Below, piece after piece: positions 1-12,095 of a stretch of DNA of 64,000 nucleotides (position 1 is its first letter; the number at the start of each line of letters is the position of its first letter). Location of the stretch: the NCBI GenBank assembly GCA_036023115.1, contig JAYKKT010000064.1, forward strand, positions 8,502,501 to 8,566,500. Reading direction: 5' to 3'. A program made the translations under genes and the position numbers. The notes beneath the pieces are model-generated. The model saw only the letters and a program-made list of their open reading frames with translations, was not told the DNA's origin and searched no databases. This DNA is from Brasenia schreberi (Eukaryota; Streptophyta; Magnoliopsida; Nymphaeales; Cabombaceae).

Positions 1-28
1 AATCTTCTATGATAAAGTGACAATCTAT

Positions 29-1306
29 TTAAATATGTTTTGTTCTTTCACGGAAGATAGGATTCTGAGCTATTTGAAGGGCAACTCTGCTGTAAGTAAA
101 GAAATTGATTGGAGTATTTCCTTTAAAACCAAATTCTTCTAGAAGTGATATAATCCATTGATCTTCATACATGCCTAGGGCAATAACACGATACTCTGCC
201 TCTGGACTAGACCTAGCCACCATAGACTGCTTCTTAATTTTTTAAGATATGATGTTGCCTCCCAAACACACAACATACCGTTGATTTCCTATCTGTTTTT
301 TTGCCTGCCCAATCTGCATATGAATATATCCTTATATTGAGTGATGAATATGGAGTATATAGCAAGCCATAGGTTATTGAGGATTTCAAGTACTTGATAT
401 ACTGTACTCATATGATGTTTAGATGGACAATGCATCCATCTACTCACATATCCAACTGCAAAATTGATGTAAGGTCGCGTAATACTAACATATATCAACT
501 TTCCCACTAATCTCTGGTACTTACCCATACCTTCATACGGTTCGGTGGTCATATTACTATCTTCTGTGGGTACCTCCATAGGAATAGAGCATATGCGACA
601 ATCTTCCATTTTTGTCTCTTTCAATAAGTCTAATATGTATTTCCTTCAAGTCAAGTAGTATGTTTAGTTTCTTCTTCAAATCGATTATGCCTTCAGTATC
701 ATCACCTATGATGATAATATCATCAACATATACTAATAACACAGTAGTTTTTTGATCTTGTTTGATAAACAATGTATGATCACTAATGCACTTCTTAAAG
801 CCCAGATTTATGACACAATCACTGAATTTTTCAAACCATGCTCTTGGGGATTGTTTCAAGCTATAAATTGATTTCTTTAACTTACATACCTGGTCCAGCT
901 TTTGGTGATGAACATATAGATCCATATAAATGTATTCCATAAGATCTCCTTGAAGAAAAGCATTCTTAACGTCAAATTGCCATAATTCTCATTTTTTATT
1001 TATTGTCAAACTTAAAATGATTCTGATGGTGTTCATCTTTGTCACTGGAGCAAATGTCTCTTTATAATCTATGTTGTATGACTGGCTGTAACCTTTAGCT
1101 ACTAGCCTTGCTTTATATCTTTCTATATTTCCATCAGCTTTATACTTTACCGAGAAAACCCACTTGCATTCCACTGTCTTTCTTCTAGAAGGTAGGTCTG
1201 ATTCTGGTGGAGGATTATGATCAAGGGTAGTCGACTGATGTGGAAGAAATGCCTTTCTGTCACCTCTGGTATATACTTGCCATTGCTTCTCTTGAGAAAG
1301 TATCAT
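29..1306 (-). pseudogene. copia reverse transcriptase / RNase H, broken
   Basis: Reading leftwards from 1306, the N-terminal RT part (frame near 989-1306) includes the [14 protein letters not shown] block. RT fingers and palm follow (557-940) with LKKSIYSLKQSPRAWF and the catalytic YVDD box. Then come a TRPYINFAVGYVSRWMH region (289-624) and RNase H fragments near 29-223 (SPEAEYRVIALGMYE, then FRERTKHI). The pieces lie in different frames, so no polyprotein can be made. The frame ends at the window edge. Confidence 0.9.
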
Positions 1307-1421
1307 TTCTTCGCCTTTATTTTCTTATACAGACTGAATTTCAATTGGTGGAAGATGTATTACATGTGGTGATTGTATATCTGATGGAACAGTTTCTTCT
1401 ATATTATAAAACGGTGTATCT

Positions 1422-2260
1422 TCATGAAAGATAACATCCATTGTAACATATAGAAGAGTATCGCAGAAAGATATATCTTATCGATCTTGTATCTAATTTA
1501 TCCCTTAAGCCATGATGAATGTAAACAAAACATATGCAGCCAAACACTCTCGGAAGAAGATGAAATTGTTTCTGGGAATGACATAATAAATGAAATGGAG
1601 TATTCCCATAGAGGATTCTGCTTGACATACGATTTATAAGAAAAGCTGCAGTTAACACTGCTTCACCCCAATAATATTTTGGTACATTACATCCAATTAA
1701 AAGAGTCCTTGCTACTTCTAGAATATGCTGATTTTTCCTTTCAGCAACACCATTTTGTTGAGGAGAGTAAGCACATGAGGTCTGGTGTAAAATTCCATAA
1801 TGTAAATATGAGTGAAACGATTGAGACATAAACTCACCCCATTATCACTGCGAAAAACTCTTATCGTATGCTGGAACTAAGTCTGTACAAACTGACAATA
1901 TACAGGAAGAATGTTCTTCACTTCATCTTTAGTTTTCATGAGATATATTATAGTGAATCTAGTACAATCATCAATGAATGAGACAAAGTACTTATATCCA
2001 TGGACAAAAGTAGTAGAATAGGGCCCCAAATATCTGAATGAACAATTTCAAACGGAATGGAAGATTTTTCTTGGTTTAAAGGAAAAGAAATATGCTGGTG
2101 TTTTGCCTTTTGGTTAGTTTCACAGTTTAAATTCAAATTATTACAATCACTAAACTCAGGGAGTAACATCTTTATTTTAGAAAACGGTAAATGGCCTAGT
2201 CTCTGGTGCCAACAAGGTATATCCTCCTTCTGTTTATTCTTCTTCTTTGTTGTTCTCGCA
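1422..2260 (-). pseudogene. copia integrase, broken
   Basis: The frames carry the HSDIWGP block (about 2030-2060) and the DNGV/PQQNGVAERKNQH region (about 1720-1850) of a copia integrase catalytic core, followed by YYWGEAVLTAAFLINRM. The catalytic Glu in GVAERKN is kept. Frameshifts separate the HSDIWGP part (1948-2169) from the downstream part (1422-1829). Confidence 0.88.
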
Positions 2261-2429
2261 AAAATATAGGTCTCTCCTCACACTATCCTGACCAAAGATC
2301 CTCCTCGTCCTTAGTTCCTGAAAGACACATCCAATAATAGAATAAAAAATTATACGACATTTTAGATCATGAGTCATAACAAAGACAGACAATAAGTTTA
2401 CTGATATGTTCAGAACATGTAAAACAATT

Positions 2430-2620
2430 TTTAACTTGCCAAAAGATGTAATAATACTTCCTTTTCACACTATTGGACTATGAGAACCATCCGCCAGTCT
2501 AATGTTAATTTTTGTCTAGGTCAACTTATAGTTATCAAAGAAATCTCTTCGACTGACTACGTGTGTAGCCCCACAATCAATAACCCATATCCTTGAATAA
2601 GAAGTACTTATATTACCCTG
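2430..2620 (-). pseudogene. copia aspartic protease remnant
   Basis: The minus strand reads WVIDCGATHVVS near 2560-2600, followed by an LADGS motif near 2480-2500. This is the copia protease active-site region. The usual D-S-G triad reads D-C-G here. The stretch lies between gag and integrase, as expected for copia, and is interrupted by stops. Confidence 0.7.
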
Positions 2621-2689
2621 AGTCAGAAATGAGAATGGATAGGCAATAGTTGCTTATGAGTCACTGTGGGAGGACGCAGATGGTGATTG

Positions 2690-3678
2690 TGAATCAGTCA
2701 AGCGAGCCTTTAGCAATTCAATCTCCTTTTTCATATCAGCCTATGAGGTTGCACTATCTTCAGCCTTTTGTTTTTCATTCTAATCACTGTTAAAATAGGC
2801 TTTGTTAGATCTGTTTTGGAAATGGGTGTGTTTTTCGACTAATTCCCAGCTTGTTTCCTTAGTATGTCGTGGTTTTCTACAATAAGAGCAAGTCAATTTA
2901 TCATTTTCTTCAAATATAGGTCCAGATCTTCCTCTGCCTCCATAACCTCCCCTTCCCCGGGCGAAGAGAGGAGTATATGTATTTCTTCCTACAAATACTG
3001 AGGTCTCTGAATTGATTTTGGTTTCTTTCTCCAAATGTTTTCTGTCTTCTTCCTGAAGGAGTGAATATACTGTACTCAATGATGGAAGCTCCTCTTTGCT
3101 GAGAATGTTATTCTTTACAGCCTCATACTCTAAAGAAATACCCAATAGAAGATCAAATACTTATGTTCTTCAAACTCTTCATTTCGCTCTTGTGTGCAAC
3201 TCTGACATTTTGTCTTAGAGTAGAGATGTAGTTCTTCCCATATACCTCTGAGTTCTACATAGTACTCGCTAACTGTCCTTCCTCCCTGCTTGTATTTTTT
3301 AATCTTCTCTATGAGATAATATTTCTTAGCAATATTCTTTCGTTGAGCATAAGCTTCCTCTACGACCAACTAAATATCTCTAGCGGTTTCTAAGAACATG
3401 AATGTGCTACCAATAGACGGAGTCATGGATTGAATTAGCCAGGCACTCACTAGTGCATTTTCCCGACGCCACCGAGGATAAAGGGGATCTGTAATTGGGG
3501 GTTGAAGTATATCACCAATTAAGTAATCTCATCGCCCCCTGACCATAATTGCCAGTTCAATAGATCTGGCCTATTGTAGATAGTTCTTTCCATCTAATTT
3601 CAAATTTGTGATTTGAAACAGTTCTCCTTTGTCTGAGGAATTAGGTTCATTACCATCTACCATCTTTCCCTTTTCCAT
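2690..3678 (-). pseudogene. copia gag with zinc knuckle, broken
   Basis: The likely start is the ATG at 3678 (MEKGKMVDG). The body has ALVSAWLIQSM and RTVSEYYVELRGIWEEL, typical of copia gag. A basic RG-rich segment (GRGGYGGRGR, about 2930-2970) precedes a zinc knuckle near 2850-2890 that reads CX2CX4HX4S, so its last Cys is replaced by Ser. A frameshift near 3140 splits the reading frame. Confidence 0.88.
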
Positions 3679-4220
3679 ATTTATAGATACTGAGCTTCTT
3701 GGTGAATTGCTCAAAACAAAATTGTAGTATTAAGTAGTCGGCACTCTTAATGCCAAGAGACGTCAATCTTAAGACGATCTCTGAAGAATAAATTGTGGTG
3801 TTACTCAATGTTAATACATCATCAAATCTGCCCCAGTCATTGGATAAATCACACTTATAAGAAATCCTTCAATTAACAGCTAGGCTGAACTTTTTTCAGA
3901 TATCAAATCTCTTTCTGCATAAAGACTTTCAAATATATGATCCTTATCGTAGTCCAAACAATGACGACTAAAGGCTGATTATGGAGAAGGCTGCCAAATG
4001 AAGACTTGTTGATGGCAAAGAACGTGTGCAATTACTAGGCAGTTTGATATACCATGATACTAGGTAGGAATGCCAACACAAAAACTTAACTTTTACGGCA
4101 AAGAACTAGATTAGGGAAGATAAAAAAACTATGCAATTACTTATCTTCTTGTTGTCAACACTGTAAACTCCCTTTTCTTTCTGATTTCTTCCTCAATTTG
4201 GCGCTAGATGGCCACGATAG

Positions 4221-4233
4221 GCTCTGATACCAT
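4221..4233 (-). other. primer binding site (tRNA-iMet type)
   Basis: The minus strand reads ATGGTATCAGAGC, directly inside the LTR end. This is the usual plant copia primer site complementary to the 3' end of initiator tRNA-Met. Confidence 0.85.
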
Positions 4234-4235
4234 AT

Positions 4236-4542
4236 TGAAGTTATGCAGCAAAATCATTATTTTATTGATAACAACCAGAAAATAACATATGGAGGAAGGA
4301 GGAGCAGGTCGATGCCCCTTGGCTGCGGCAATCTGCATCTCATGGTTTTCACACTCACTAAACCTAATTACAAAACACGATTTTATACTAATCATTCTAA
4401 CTTAAAAGACTTTACTACCCCTAATTAGTGACTAATATACCTAAGCTCCCAATGGATCAGATTCTGATCCATTGGGATCCAAATTACATATAACTAAACC
4501 TATTTACGATATAACGACTTTAAACTTAAACTTCTTAAAACA
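4236..4542 (-). repeat. 5' LTR of the copia element at 1-4542
   Basis: The LTR is bounded by TG and CA and lies next to the primer site. It is about 307 bp. Its U3 contains a perfect inverted repeat at 4448-4476 (14-bp arms, 1-nt loop). The outer boundary is inferred from the terminal dinucleotide, because the matching 3' LTR is outside the window. Confidence 0.75.
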
Positions 4543-5855
4543 ATAAGAAACATAAAGATGGTTTCAACTTGATCTCCAATAAGCGGAAGGTTGATGAATA
4601 TCACCTCAAAGTATTACTCTCAAAAGCCTTAGAAAAAAGGGCTATAATAAGGCGTATGCAACAAAAGCACAATATTGAAAAAGAACATTATTTAGCCACG
4701 AAAGGCTTGAGAATTTTTTAAAGATATTTCATCATGAGTTATATGAAAAGAGGCATCGGAATCTAAAAACCAAGATATACCTTGAGAAGTGTAGAGCATT
4801 TTCGGAGATGCTTGCCTTTTTCTTAAGCATTTCTTCTATGTAGGTTTTGATGTTCAAAGGCAATATTCCTCCATCTTTTTCTTCCACGGCTCGGAGAGGA
4901 CAAGTGATCTTAATGAGACCATTTTACTTAGAGTAGTGGCAAATAGTGTCTTTATTTACCGATGACACCACTGACTTCTTGCCCACCTTTTTGTCTTTTC
5001 AAGCTTTTGCGAGGAGGCTTATATGTCTTATATATACTCCCAGCTTGAAAGCGTCAAGAACGACTTCTTTTGCATTACTGGTATTTTTCAATCTAGTTTC
5101 TTCAATAATTAGATCGGGTAAAAAGGTATCTCATTTTGGTTTAGGTTTTCTATGAATAAAATTTGATGTAATATTTTCAAATTCATCGCTTATACTACAC
5201 ATAAATAGGAAAAAGTATTAATTGTCCAAGAAATCTTGAAATTTATCCATTTTTTAAAAGTTTTTCAAATTTATCAAAACTTTTTAGTTGAGTCCATAAT
5301 TCAGGAAAATCATTATGATACTCTCTAATGCTTAGGTTTTCTTGCTTAAGCATTATCATTCTTTCCATCAAATCTGTTTAAAATACAATGTCATCTTGAT
5401 AATGAATCTTTTTCAAATATTCCCAAGTAGGAAAGTCATTTTCAAACACACTAATTTGATTTCTAAGTTTTTCATCAATATTTGACAAATGATCAATGTT
5501 ATTTTTGCATTCATAAGTTCTTAAATCTTATTTGTATTTTTCTTGGGCTTTAATGATATGATCATCGTCTAAGTTTTCAAGATCTAATTTTGTTTCTTGA
5601 ATCGTTCCATCTTTGTAATCATAAAAATCTTTTGATAAAAAATACTTTTTCATGATTTTTACCAACTTTGATAGCAGTTTGGGTCAAGAATGCACTTAAA
5701 AGATTCATTTTTACTTTCTATTTCAAGAAACAAACAAAGAGTTTGTTGTTGCCTCAAGTTGTAGAACATGAAATATGTAATATCACAAAATTTTCAACCC
5801 TTGTGTGATTCCCGATGTGCTCGATTTCTTGAAAATGAGGTTCTGATAGCATGTA
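4543..5855 (-). pseudogene. copia gag-protease remnant of the 35338-40240 type
   Basis: The segment at about 4560-4735 resembles LTR sequence seen at 33481-33710. From 4735 rightwards the minus strand encodes a decayed protease, a zinc knuckle region (about 4880-4960) and a gag (to about 5660) with DEKLRNQISVFEN and MERMIMLKQ blocks. These are close to the gag at 35820. A degenerate primer site lies near 5842-5855. Integrase and RT are absent. Confidence 0.8.
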
Positions 5856-6216
5856 AACAATTGTCGATATTCGTATTTGAAAGCAACTCGATCATATGTC
5901 ATCAAGTATCAAACCAATAAGTCAAATACATACCCGAGAAAGTGTATTTTGAGTAAAAAACAAACAAATATCACAAGTCAATCCAAATATCAAAGAGGTG
6001 CAATTACAACTTAATTTATTGATGTAGGAATGATCTATTTATGGAGCAATATTTACAGCATTTACATCATGGAGAGACAAGAAGAGAGGAGCTGCCCTGC
6101 CCAACGGCCAGTTGGGGCCAGCAATAGTAACTGATCCTGGCCCTAGTGGCCAGGCCAGTTGGTCCAAGTTCGGCGGGCCCTAGTGGGCCATCTCCTATTA
6201 CAATTCAACTTTAACA
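5856..6216 (-). repeat. copia 5' LTR (minus orientation)
   Basis: This is a TG...CA block of about 361 bp next to the degenerate primer site. It carries GC-rich inverted repeats around 6105-6190, like the LTRs at 35338, 31013 and 56748. It is the 5' LTR of the gag remnant to its left. No partner LTR is present. Confidence 0.75.
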
Positions 6217-6660
6217 TTAATGTCTTGATTAATATGTGAAGACCTATCTGGTTCTGGATGAAAGTCTTTTGATTTTTCTCTTCTATTTGTCATTTTCCTA
6301 ATCTTGAGCATTTATTTAGATTTCTCAGTGTTTCTAGAAAAGGATTTTCAGGTTGTTTATAAACATGCTGCATGTTCCAGATATTTATGCTTTCACTATA
6401 TCTTCCTGTTGTAGATTTTCCGAAGGCGTTTGCTTATTAGCATGACTCATGAATAAGTAGGTTTTTTCACTTGGACATTTACACTTTGGTTGGATTTATC
6501 ATCTATGACATTTTTGCATATCAGCACCATTAATATGGTTGTGTGAAAGATCTACATTATTTCAGCTAATAATTATGTGTCTTTGCTTGCTTAGATAATG
6601 AGGGATCTTGTTGAAGTATGCATGATCTTAATTGATTATTGTTTGCCTTTGCCTCTGTAG
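6217..6660 (+). other. CNGC intron sequence, no feature seen
   Basis: AT-rich sequence ending in a pyrimidine-rich stretch and AG just before the exon at 6661. No coding or repeat signal was recognised. Confidence 0.6.
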
Positions 6661-6909
6661 ATTATGATATTAGGGCTCTTGCCAAAATATGTTAAACCTG
6701 GATCAGCCAACTATGCGAAGAATATGTTAAGAGCAGTGGTTCTTCTTCAGTATATCCCAAGAATGTCTAGGTTTCTTCCTCTTCTTGCTGGACAGTCTCC
6801 GAGTGGTTTCATATTTGAGTCTGCATGGGCAAATTTTGTGATTAATCTTTTAATTTTTGTACTGGCGGGACATGTGGTTGGCTCCTGTTGGTATCTGTTC
6901 GGGTTGCAG
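6661..6909 (+). CDS. CNGC20: CNGC19/20-type cyclic nucleotide-gated channel, exon encoding the S4-S5 region
   Basis: First visible exon of a plant cyclic nucleotide-gated cation channel, a Ca2+-permeable membrane protein known in this subgroup from immunity and stress signalling. The exon is 83 codons, phase 0 at both ends, with acceptor CTGTAG before it and donor GTTGGT after it. The protein reads ILGLLPKYVKPGSANYAKN, then LLQYIPRMSRFLPLLAGQ (basic S4-like segment), then WANFVINLLIFVLAGHVVGS (S5) and CWYLFGLQ. FIFESAWANFVINLL and GHVVGSCWYLFGLQ are characteristic of CNGC group IVa. The preceding exons (N-terminus, S1-S3) are not found in 1-6660, so the gene starts left of the window. CNGC19 and CNGC20 cannot be told apart here. 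Confidence 0.93.
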
Positions 6910-7690
6910 GTTGGTTTTCTCTTTAACTTGATAACATTGAAGTTTGTTTTTGCTTTAGGAATTATCTTAGAGGTTTTCACTTTACAAGGGTGTCTGGTAA
7001 TGTAAATAACACTTGAGCTCCTTTATTTGTTTCTTTTAAGCACTGGTACGTTATTTATATGCCTTCGCAGTGCATCCTTTGAATGAAGCAAAGATCGAGG
7101 AAACCAGGGCACTGCCTAACTCCTTAATCTCTGGATGTTTCGTTAGTGGGTTTTTTTATATCTCTTAGTAGATTTTGAACCATCCTTTGATAGAGAGATA
7201 ACATAGATATTACTGGAACCTAGTGGGCATCAACAATGAACAACTTCAAATGCGAAAGTCAGTTAACAGTAGAGATTCAAACTCATCCACAATATTCAAC
7301 ACTGCTATAGTAAAAAGTCGAAATTTCTCTTGGTCAAATATCTAGCTTAATTCGTATCTTGTGTTTTTTCTCATTAATCATACTATAAAGAACCGAGTGT
7401 TCAGAAGGAAGATTTGGTGGGTCACAGAAAGATAATTTATGGTAAACCTGTACTGGATTTTTCCTGGTTAGTTTTGTGGCATAAAGAAGTTTGTTCTTTT
7501 TTCTGTATAGAGACATTTTGCAAGATAGATTTGGGAAACCATAAATTATTCGAGGCATTTGCCTTACCCTTAAATACAACAGTGTGAGAAAGAGATAGGT
7601 TAGTAGGTAGTTCAGTCATCATTAATTGCTAGTTGAGTTAGCTGGTAGAAGCCTTATTAGCTGTCTCCTTTCTCTCTGCTACAAATAAAT
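6910..7690 (+). other. start of 19.2-kb CNGC intron, no element recognised
   Basis: AT-rich sequence after the donor at 6910. Short open frames here show no recognisable protein. No LTR, terminal repeat or RNA gene was seen. Confidence 0.6.
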
Positions 7691-7890
7691 AAAACTACTA
7701 CAACTACAACTAAACCTTTTCCCATACTAGATGGGGTCAGCTACATGAATTCTTTTTTTTTTTTTTTAGAATCCATGTTAAGCCTGAAAAAGTTTTACGC
7801 TGGCTATCGGAAGCCTAACACAACCCTCCTCCTTTTTCCGGGCTTGGGACCGGCCATGCAAGGGTGATTCCTTACATAGGTGGAGTTTAC
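7691..7890 (-). mobile_element. 3' end of an RTE-type LINE
   Basis: Reading leftwards, the sequence ends in the block complementary to CTAGTATGGGAAAAGG followed by a short (GTTGTA)-like tail at 7691-7710. This is the 3' terminus seen in the LINE copies at 35190, 54830, 59835 and 61303. The adjoining T-rich and GC-rich stretch (7749-7890) is taken as its 3' untranslated region by inference. No coding part remains. Confidence 0.6.
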
Positions 7891-7959
7891 AAATAAATAA
7901 AACATCTAAAATAAAAAAAAACTGGTCCTAGGTTCTCTAATGACTGAGGAAAACACTTA

Positions 7960-8128
7960 GTAGACCGAATTCTCCAAAGGCTGTTTCTTGGAGAGTTTAT
8001 AGAATGGAGAACATGTATGTGTCGATATAATGAAAATTGATATTATTTAACCACAAAAGACTTAAGAAAATATGTACATGAGTGAGGTACTTATTGAAGA
8101 GAACAAGAGGAAGAAGAGAGGAAGGGGG
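7960..8128 (-). repeat. LTR of the minus-strand copia element, left piece
   Basis: This resembles the LTR-like segments at 4681-4735 and 33481-33600. It stops exactly where the copia element at 8129 begins. The continuation at 17721 begins with the same GGGGG and goes on as GC-rich LTR sequence, so this is one LTR split by an insertion. The left boundary is uncertain. Confidence 0.55.
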
Positions 8129-8400
8129 TGTCGAAGACTATTTACTTTTATTATGAATTATCTAGTTTGGGTCATCTGGCTGATCCAATAGGAGCCATAT
8201 GTCATCTCTTTTACTTACTAGGGGTAGATTAGTCTTTCAGTTATAAAACATTATATATACTAACCCTAATTGTAACGAGTCTAAGTGAAATAAAGAGAGA
8301 GAGTGGACAGCTGCACATGTGAAGGTGTCGGCCCTCGTTTCACTTCAGTGATGAAGATTTTTATGATTTATGATGTGTTTATGTTTTGAGTTATTTACCA
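8129..8400 (+). repeat. 5' LTR of the 8129-17720 copia element
   Basis: Aligns with 17438-17720 over most of its length; the copies differ by substitutions and small indels. It includes a GAGTGGRCRRC block and ends TTTACCA just before the primer site. Confidence 0.88.
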
Positions 8401-8403
8401 ATA

Positions 8404-8416
8404 TGGTATCAGAGCC
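8404..8416 (+). other. primer binding site
   Basis: TGGTATCAGAGCC, three bases inside the 5' LTR; matches the plant copia initiator tRNA-Met primer site exactly. Confidence 0.9.
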
Positions 8417-8616
8417 TAATCTCTGCGATTAGGGCATTTTTTCATGATTCTACCGCAGTTCTCAAAGAGAAAAGGTGTGTAGGGAAGTGTGAATCAGTTG
8501 CAGTCTACAAAAATTTAAATTAGGTCAGTTTTATCTTCAAGAATAATCGTTACGAAAAAGAATTTTTGGAAAAAGGAAAGTGACTTTTTCTAGCCCTAGG
8601 AGAAAGGGTTTTCTTT

Positions 8617-9687
8617 ATGTCTGACAAAGGTAAAATGGTAGATTGTGGAAGATGATAAAAATTACCTACAATGGGCTAGATCGATTAAACTGATCGTTAT
8701 GGCAAGGGGGCGATGAGATTATTTGACTAAAGACATTCCCACTCCCCACTTAACTGATCCTTCCTACTATAAATAGCATAGGAAAAATGCCCTATTAAGT
8801 CTATGGCTCATCCAGTCCATGATACCATCAATTGCAAGTACCTTTATGTTTTTGGAATCAGTCAAAGACATTTGGGCGGCTGTTGATGATGCTTACGCTG
8901 AGAGAAAGAATATTGCAAAGAATTATGAGATTATAGAAAAAATCTGCAAATGCAAACAAAGGAAAAGATCAGTGAGTAACTACTATGCAAAACTTCGTGG
9001 CTTATGGGAAGAATTATAATACTACTCAATAACCAAATGTTAAAGTTGCATGAAGGAACTGCAAATGCAGACAAAGGAAAAGATCAGTGAGTAACTACTA
9101 TGCAGAACTTCGTGGCTTATGGGAAGAATTATAATACTACTCAATAACTAAATGTTAAAGTTGCATGAAAGAACAAACGAGTGAGATTGAAGAACGGAAA
9201 GTGTTTGATCTTTTATGGGCATCTCTTCTAAATACGAAGCAGTTAAAAATAATATCCTAAGCATAGAAGAACTTCCTTCATTGAGTACAATATATTCCCT
9301 TCTACTACGAGAAAATGATAAGTTGTGGAGGCAAGAAACAACTGCGTTTGTTGGCAAAAACATACCTAATTATTTAGGATCCCGTTGCAGAGGAGGTTAT
9401 GGAGGCCGTGGTAGAGGTCGGTTCCAATCTACTATAGATGAAAAGGATATGTAGTGTTCACATTGTGGGAAAACTCGACATATAAAAGACACTTGTTGGG
9501 AACTAGTGGGCAGACCCAACTATAATCAGAACAGACCGAATAAAGCATATTTTAGTGATCAAGTTAAAAGACGAAATATGGAAATTAGACTGAGTTCATT
9601 GGCTAATATGAAGAAAGAAATCGAAGAACTTAAAGTGAGACTAGCTTTATCACAAATTGCATCTACTTCTTCTACATGTTGATTCCC
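8617..9687 (+). pseudogene. copia gag, broken
   Basis: Starts at the ATG at 8617 (MSDKGKMVD) and quickly hits a frame break. Later frames carry SVSNYYAKLRGLWEEL (8819-9019) and LSIEELPSLSTIYSLL, an RG-rich stretch and a zinc knuckle with CSHCGKTRHIKDTC near 9457-9500. A segment of about 110 bp around 8940-9040 (CTGCAAATGCA...) recurs at 9058-9170, an internal tandem duplication. Confidence 0.87.
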
Positions 9688-9699
9688 AAGCTACCATGG

Positions 9700-11270
9700 C
9701 GTATCCTTTTTCGTTCATGGCTTCTAGTAATTCACTTGTTCCTAATTCAATAATATAGATAGTTGACTTGAGCGCAATAGATCATATGGTTGGTCGTCAA
9801 GAATATTTCTATGACTATCAGTTGATTCAAAATGGTGTTGATATTAAGCTGACCGATGGGTCTAATACTCATATTATGGGAAAAGGAAGTAGAATCACTG
9901 CTTTTGGGGCTCTTAAAAATATTCTATATGTTCTCAACATTTCAATCAATCTCTTATCAATTTATACTCTAAGACAGGACTTGGATTGTGTGGTAACCTT
10001 TAATTCTATGTGTTGTACTTTTTAGAAACTGAGGATATGAATGATCTTTGGTTAGGGTAGCTTGAGGAGACGACTTTATTTTTATGAGGAAACGATCAGG
10101 ACAACTATGCAGTCTACTCTCACTACAAAAGGGGAGAAGGAAGAGTTGATATTATGACATCAACGGGCCATTTACCTATTTCTAAGATTATGATTCTATT
10201 ACCTGAATTTTCGAGAAGTAATGATTTGTTTTTGCAATGTAACACTTGCTAAAAGGCTAAACATCATCGTGCATCATTTCCTTTAAAACCATTTTAAATT
10301 GTCCATTCTGACGTTTGGGGCCCATGTTCTATTATTTCATTGCATGGTTATAAATACTTTATTTCTTTTATCGATGATTGCACTAAATTTATTATGATTT
10401 ACCTTATGAAGACCAAAGATGAGGTTAGGAATATTTTGCATATATACTATAAATTTATCCATACCCAATTTCAGGTGCCAATTCAAGTCATTCGTAGTGA
10501 TAATGGAGGGGAGTATATGTCTGAATCACTACATTTCTTTTTTTAAAGTGAAGGAATTCTACATCAAACATCTTGTTCTCATTTCCTACAACCAAATGGA
10601 GTATCTGGAAGAAATTGCTAGAATATTGCTTATTGGGTACAATGTTGCTAAATTTTATTGGGGAGAAGCTATCCTAACCGTAGTATTTCTTATAAATCGC
10701 TTGCTCACTCGGGTCCTTAATGGTGATTCTCCTTTTCATGCTTTATGTCCTAAAAAAAACAATTATAATTACCTCTTAAAGTATTCAGATGCACTTGTTT
10801 TGTGCATATTCACATCAATTCTAGAGATAAATTAGATGCTAGAGCTATTAAATATATTTTCTTGGGTTACTCTTCCACTCAGAAAGGGTACAAATGTTAT
10901 GATTCTGAAAAAAGGAAACTATATGTTACGATGGATGTTATTTTCCATGAAGACTTGTTTTATGGTGTTAATGAAAATCAATCATCAGATAAGCCTGCTT
11001 CGATTATACTACCAATTCTACCATTGGAGTAACCTCTCAAGGTTGAAGAGGAAGAACAGACTGCAGAAGAAAGATGATTGCAAATGTATTCAAGAGGATT
11101 GAGAAAGATATTCCTCCCAAATCCTAATGCTACCCTAGATCAGAATTCTTGCCCCGAATTGACTCCTATTCCAACTCAGGTAACTCCTTCAATCCTGTCT
11201 AATGATTGTGATAATTTACCTATTTCTCTTCGGAAGGGTAAACGTGAAGCTGCTAGATATCCTAACTAAT
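9700..11270 (+). pseudogene. copia protease-integrase region, broken
   Basis: The protease part (about 9755-10025) has IVDLSAIDHM in place of the usual D-S-G site and an LTDGSNTHIMGKG block. Integrase follows with DDCTKFIMIYLMKTKDEV and RSDNGGEYMS (10340-10546), then FYWGEAILTVVFLINR (to 10835) and DKLDARAIKYIFLGYSS (10802-11032). Several frameshifts separate these blocks. A linker with ISLRKGKREAARYPN ends near 11270. Confidence 0.87.
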
Positions 11271-11329
11271 TATCCGACAGAGTATTAGTTGTTTGTGATG
11301 AATATAGATAATATCTATATTCTCAAAAC

Positions 11330-12090
11330 ATTTAAAGAGGCAGAACAAAATTCAGATTAGAGGACAACTATAAAAGAAGAAATCGCAGCATTAGAAAAGA
11401 ATCAAACTTGAGAACTTATAGATCTACCACCAGAAAGGAAGACTTTGGGCTGCAAGTGGGTGTATAAAGTAAAGTTTAAGGTTGATGGACAAATAGAAAG
11501 ATATAAGGCGAGGTTAGTAGGTAAGGGCTATAGTCAATCATATGGAATTGACTATGCATACACATTTCCTCCTGTTGCAAAAATGAGTACCATGAGAATC
11601 CTCTTAAGTGTACTTGTTAATTGAAGATGAGAACTATGACAACTGGATGTGAGAAATGCATTTCTTCAGGGAGATCTTATCTTACTAAGGACATCTACAT
11701 GGACTTACCTCCCGGATATTATCAAGGGAAGATGTCATCAAAGGTATGCAAACTAAAAAAATCTATTTATGGTTTGAAGCAATCACGTAGAGTTTGGTTT
11801 GAAAAGTTTAGTAATGGTATTCTTGGTTTGGATTTCACACGATGTGTTAGTGATCACCCTTTATTTATCAAGAGGGACAAGAAAGCTATTCTCTTGATTG
11901 TGTATGTTGATGATATTATTATTACTGGCGATGATGTGGAAGGAATTACTTATTTGAAAAAACAACTACATGCTTTATTTGATATGAAAGACCTAGAAAA
12001 ATTACACTATTTTTTGGAGATTGAGATTGTTCAAAGCAAGGGTTGTTTGTTCTTATTTCTTAAGTCAAAGAAAGTATATTCTTGATTGAT
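11330..12090 (+). pseudogene. copia reverse transcriptase, 5' part, cut by nested insertion
   Basis: Contains [24 protein letters not shown] sequence (about 11440-11510), then LKKSIYGLKQSRRVWFEKF and the catalytic YVDDIIITGDD (about 11905-11940). It ends at KKVYS and a stop just before the 5-bp target copy at 12091. The coding sense resumes at 16701 as KKTKMEDCG. Confidence 0.9.
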
Positions 12091-12095
12091 TAAAG
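12091..12095 (+). repeat. target site duplication TAAAG (left copy)
   Basis: TAAAG at 12091-12095 is repeated at 16701-16705, exactly outside the TG and CA ends of the nested element. Copia integrases typically make 5-bp duplications. Confidence 0.9.

Larger units (their letters stand above)
1..4542 (-). mobile_element. Ty1/copia retrotransposon, 5' part (3' end outside window)
   Basis: On the minus strand the order is LTR (4542-4236), tRNA-Met primer site, gag, protease, integrase, reverse transcriptase and RNase H. This is the copia order, with integrase before RT. The 3' LTR would lie left of base 1. Each coding block is broken by stops and frameshifts, so the copy is dead. Its gag resembles those at 8617-9687 and 12505-13260, so all three probably belong to one lineage (Ale/Retrofit-like by inference). 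It lies in an intron of the CNGC gene, antisense to it. Confidence 0.9.

Noticed and set aside
1..6660. Upstream CNGC exons (S1-S3)
   Set aside because: No matching coding sequence was found among the copia remnants or in 6217-6660.
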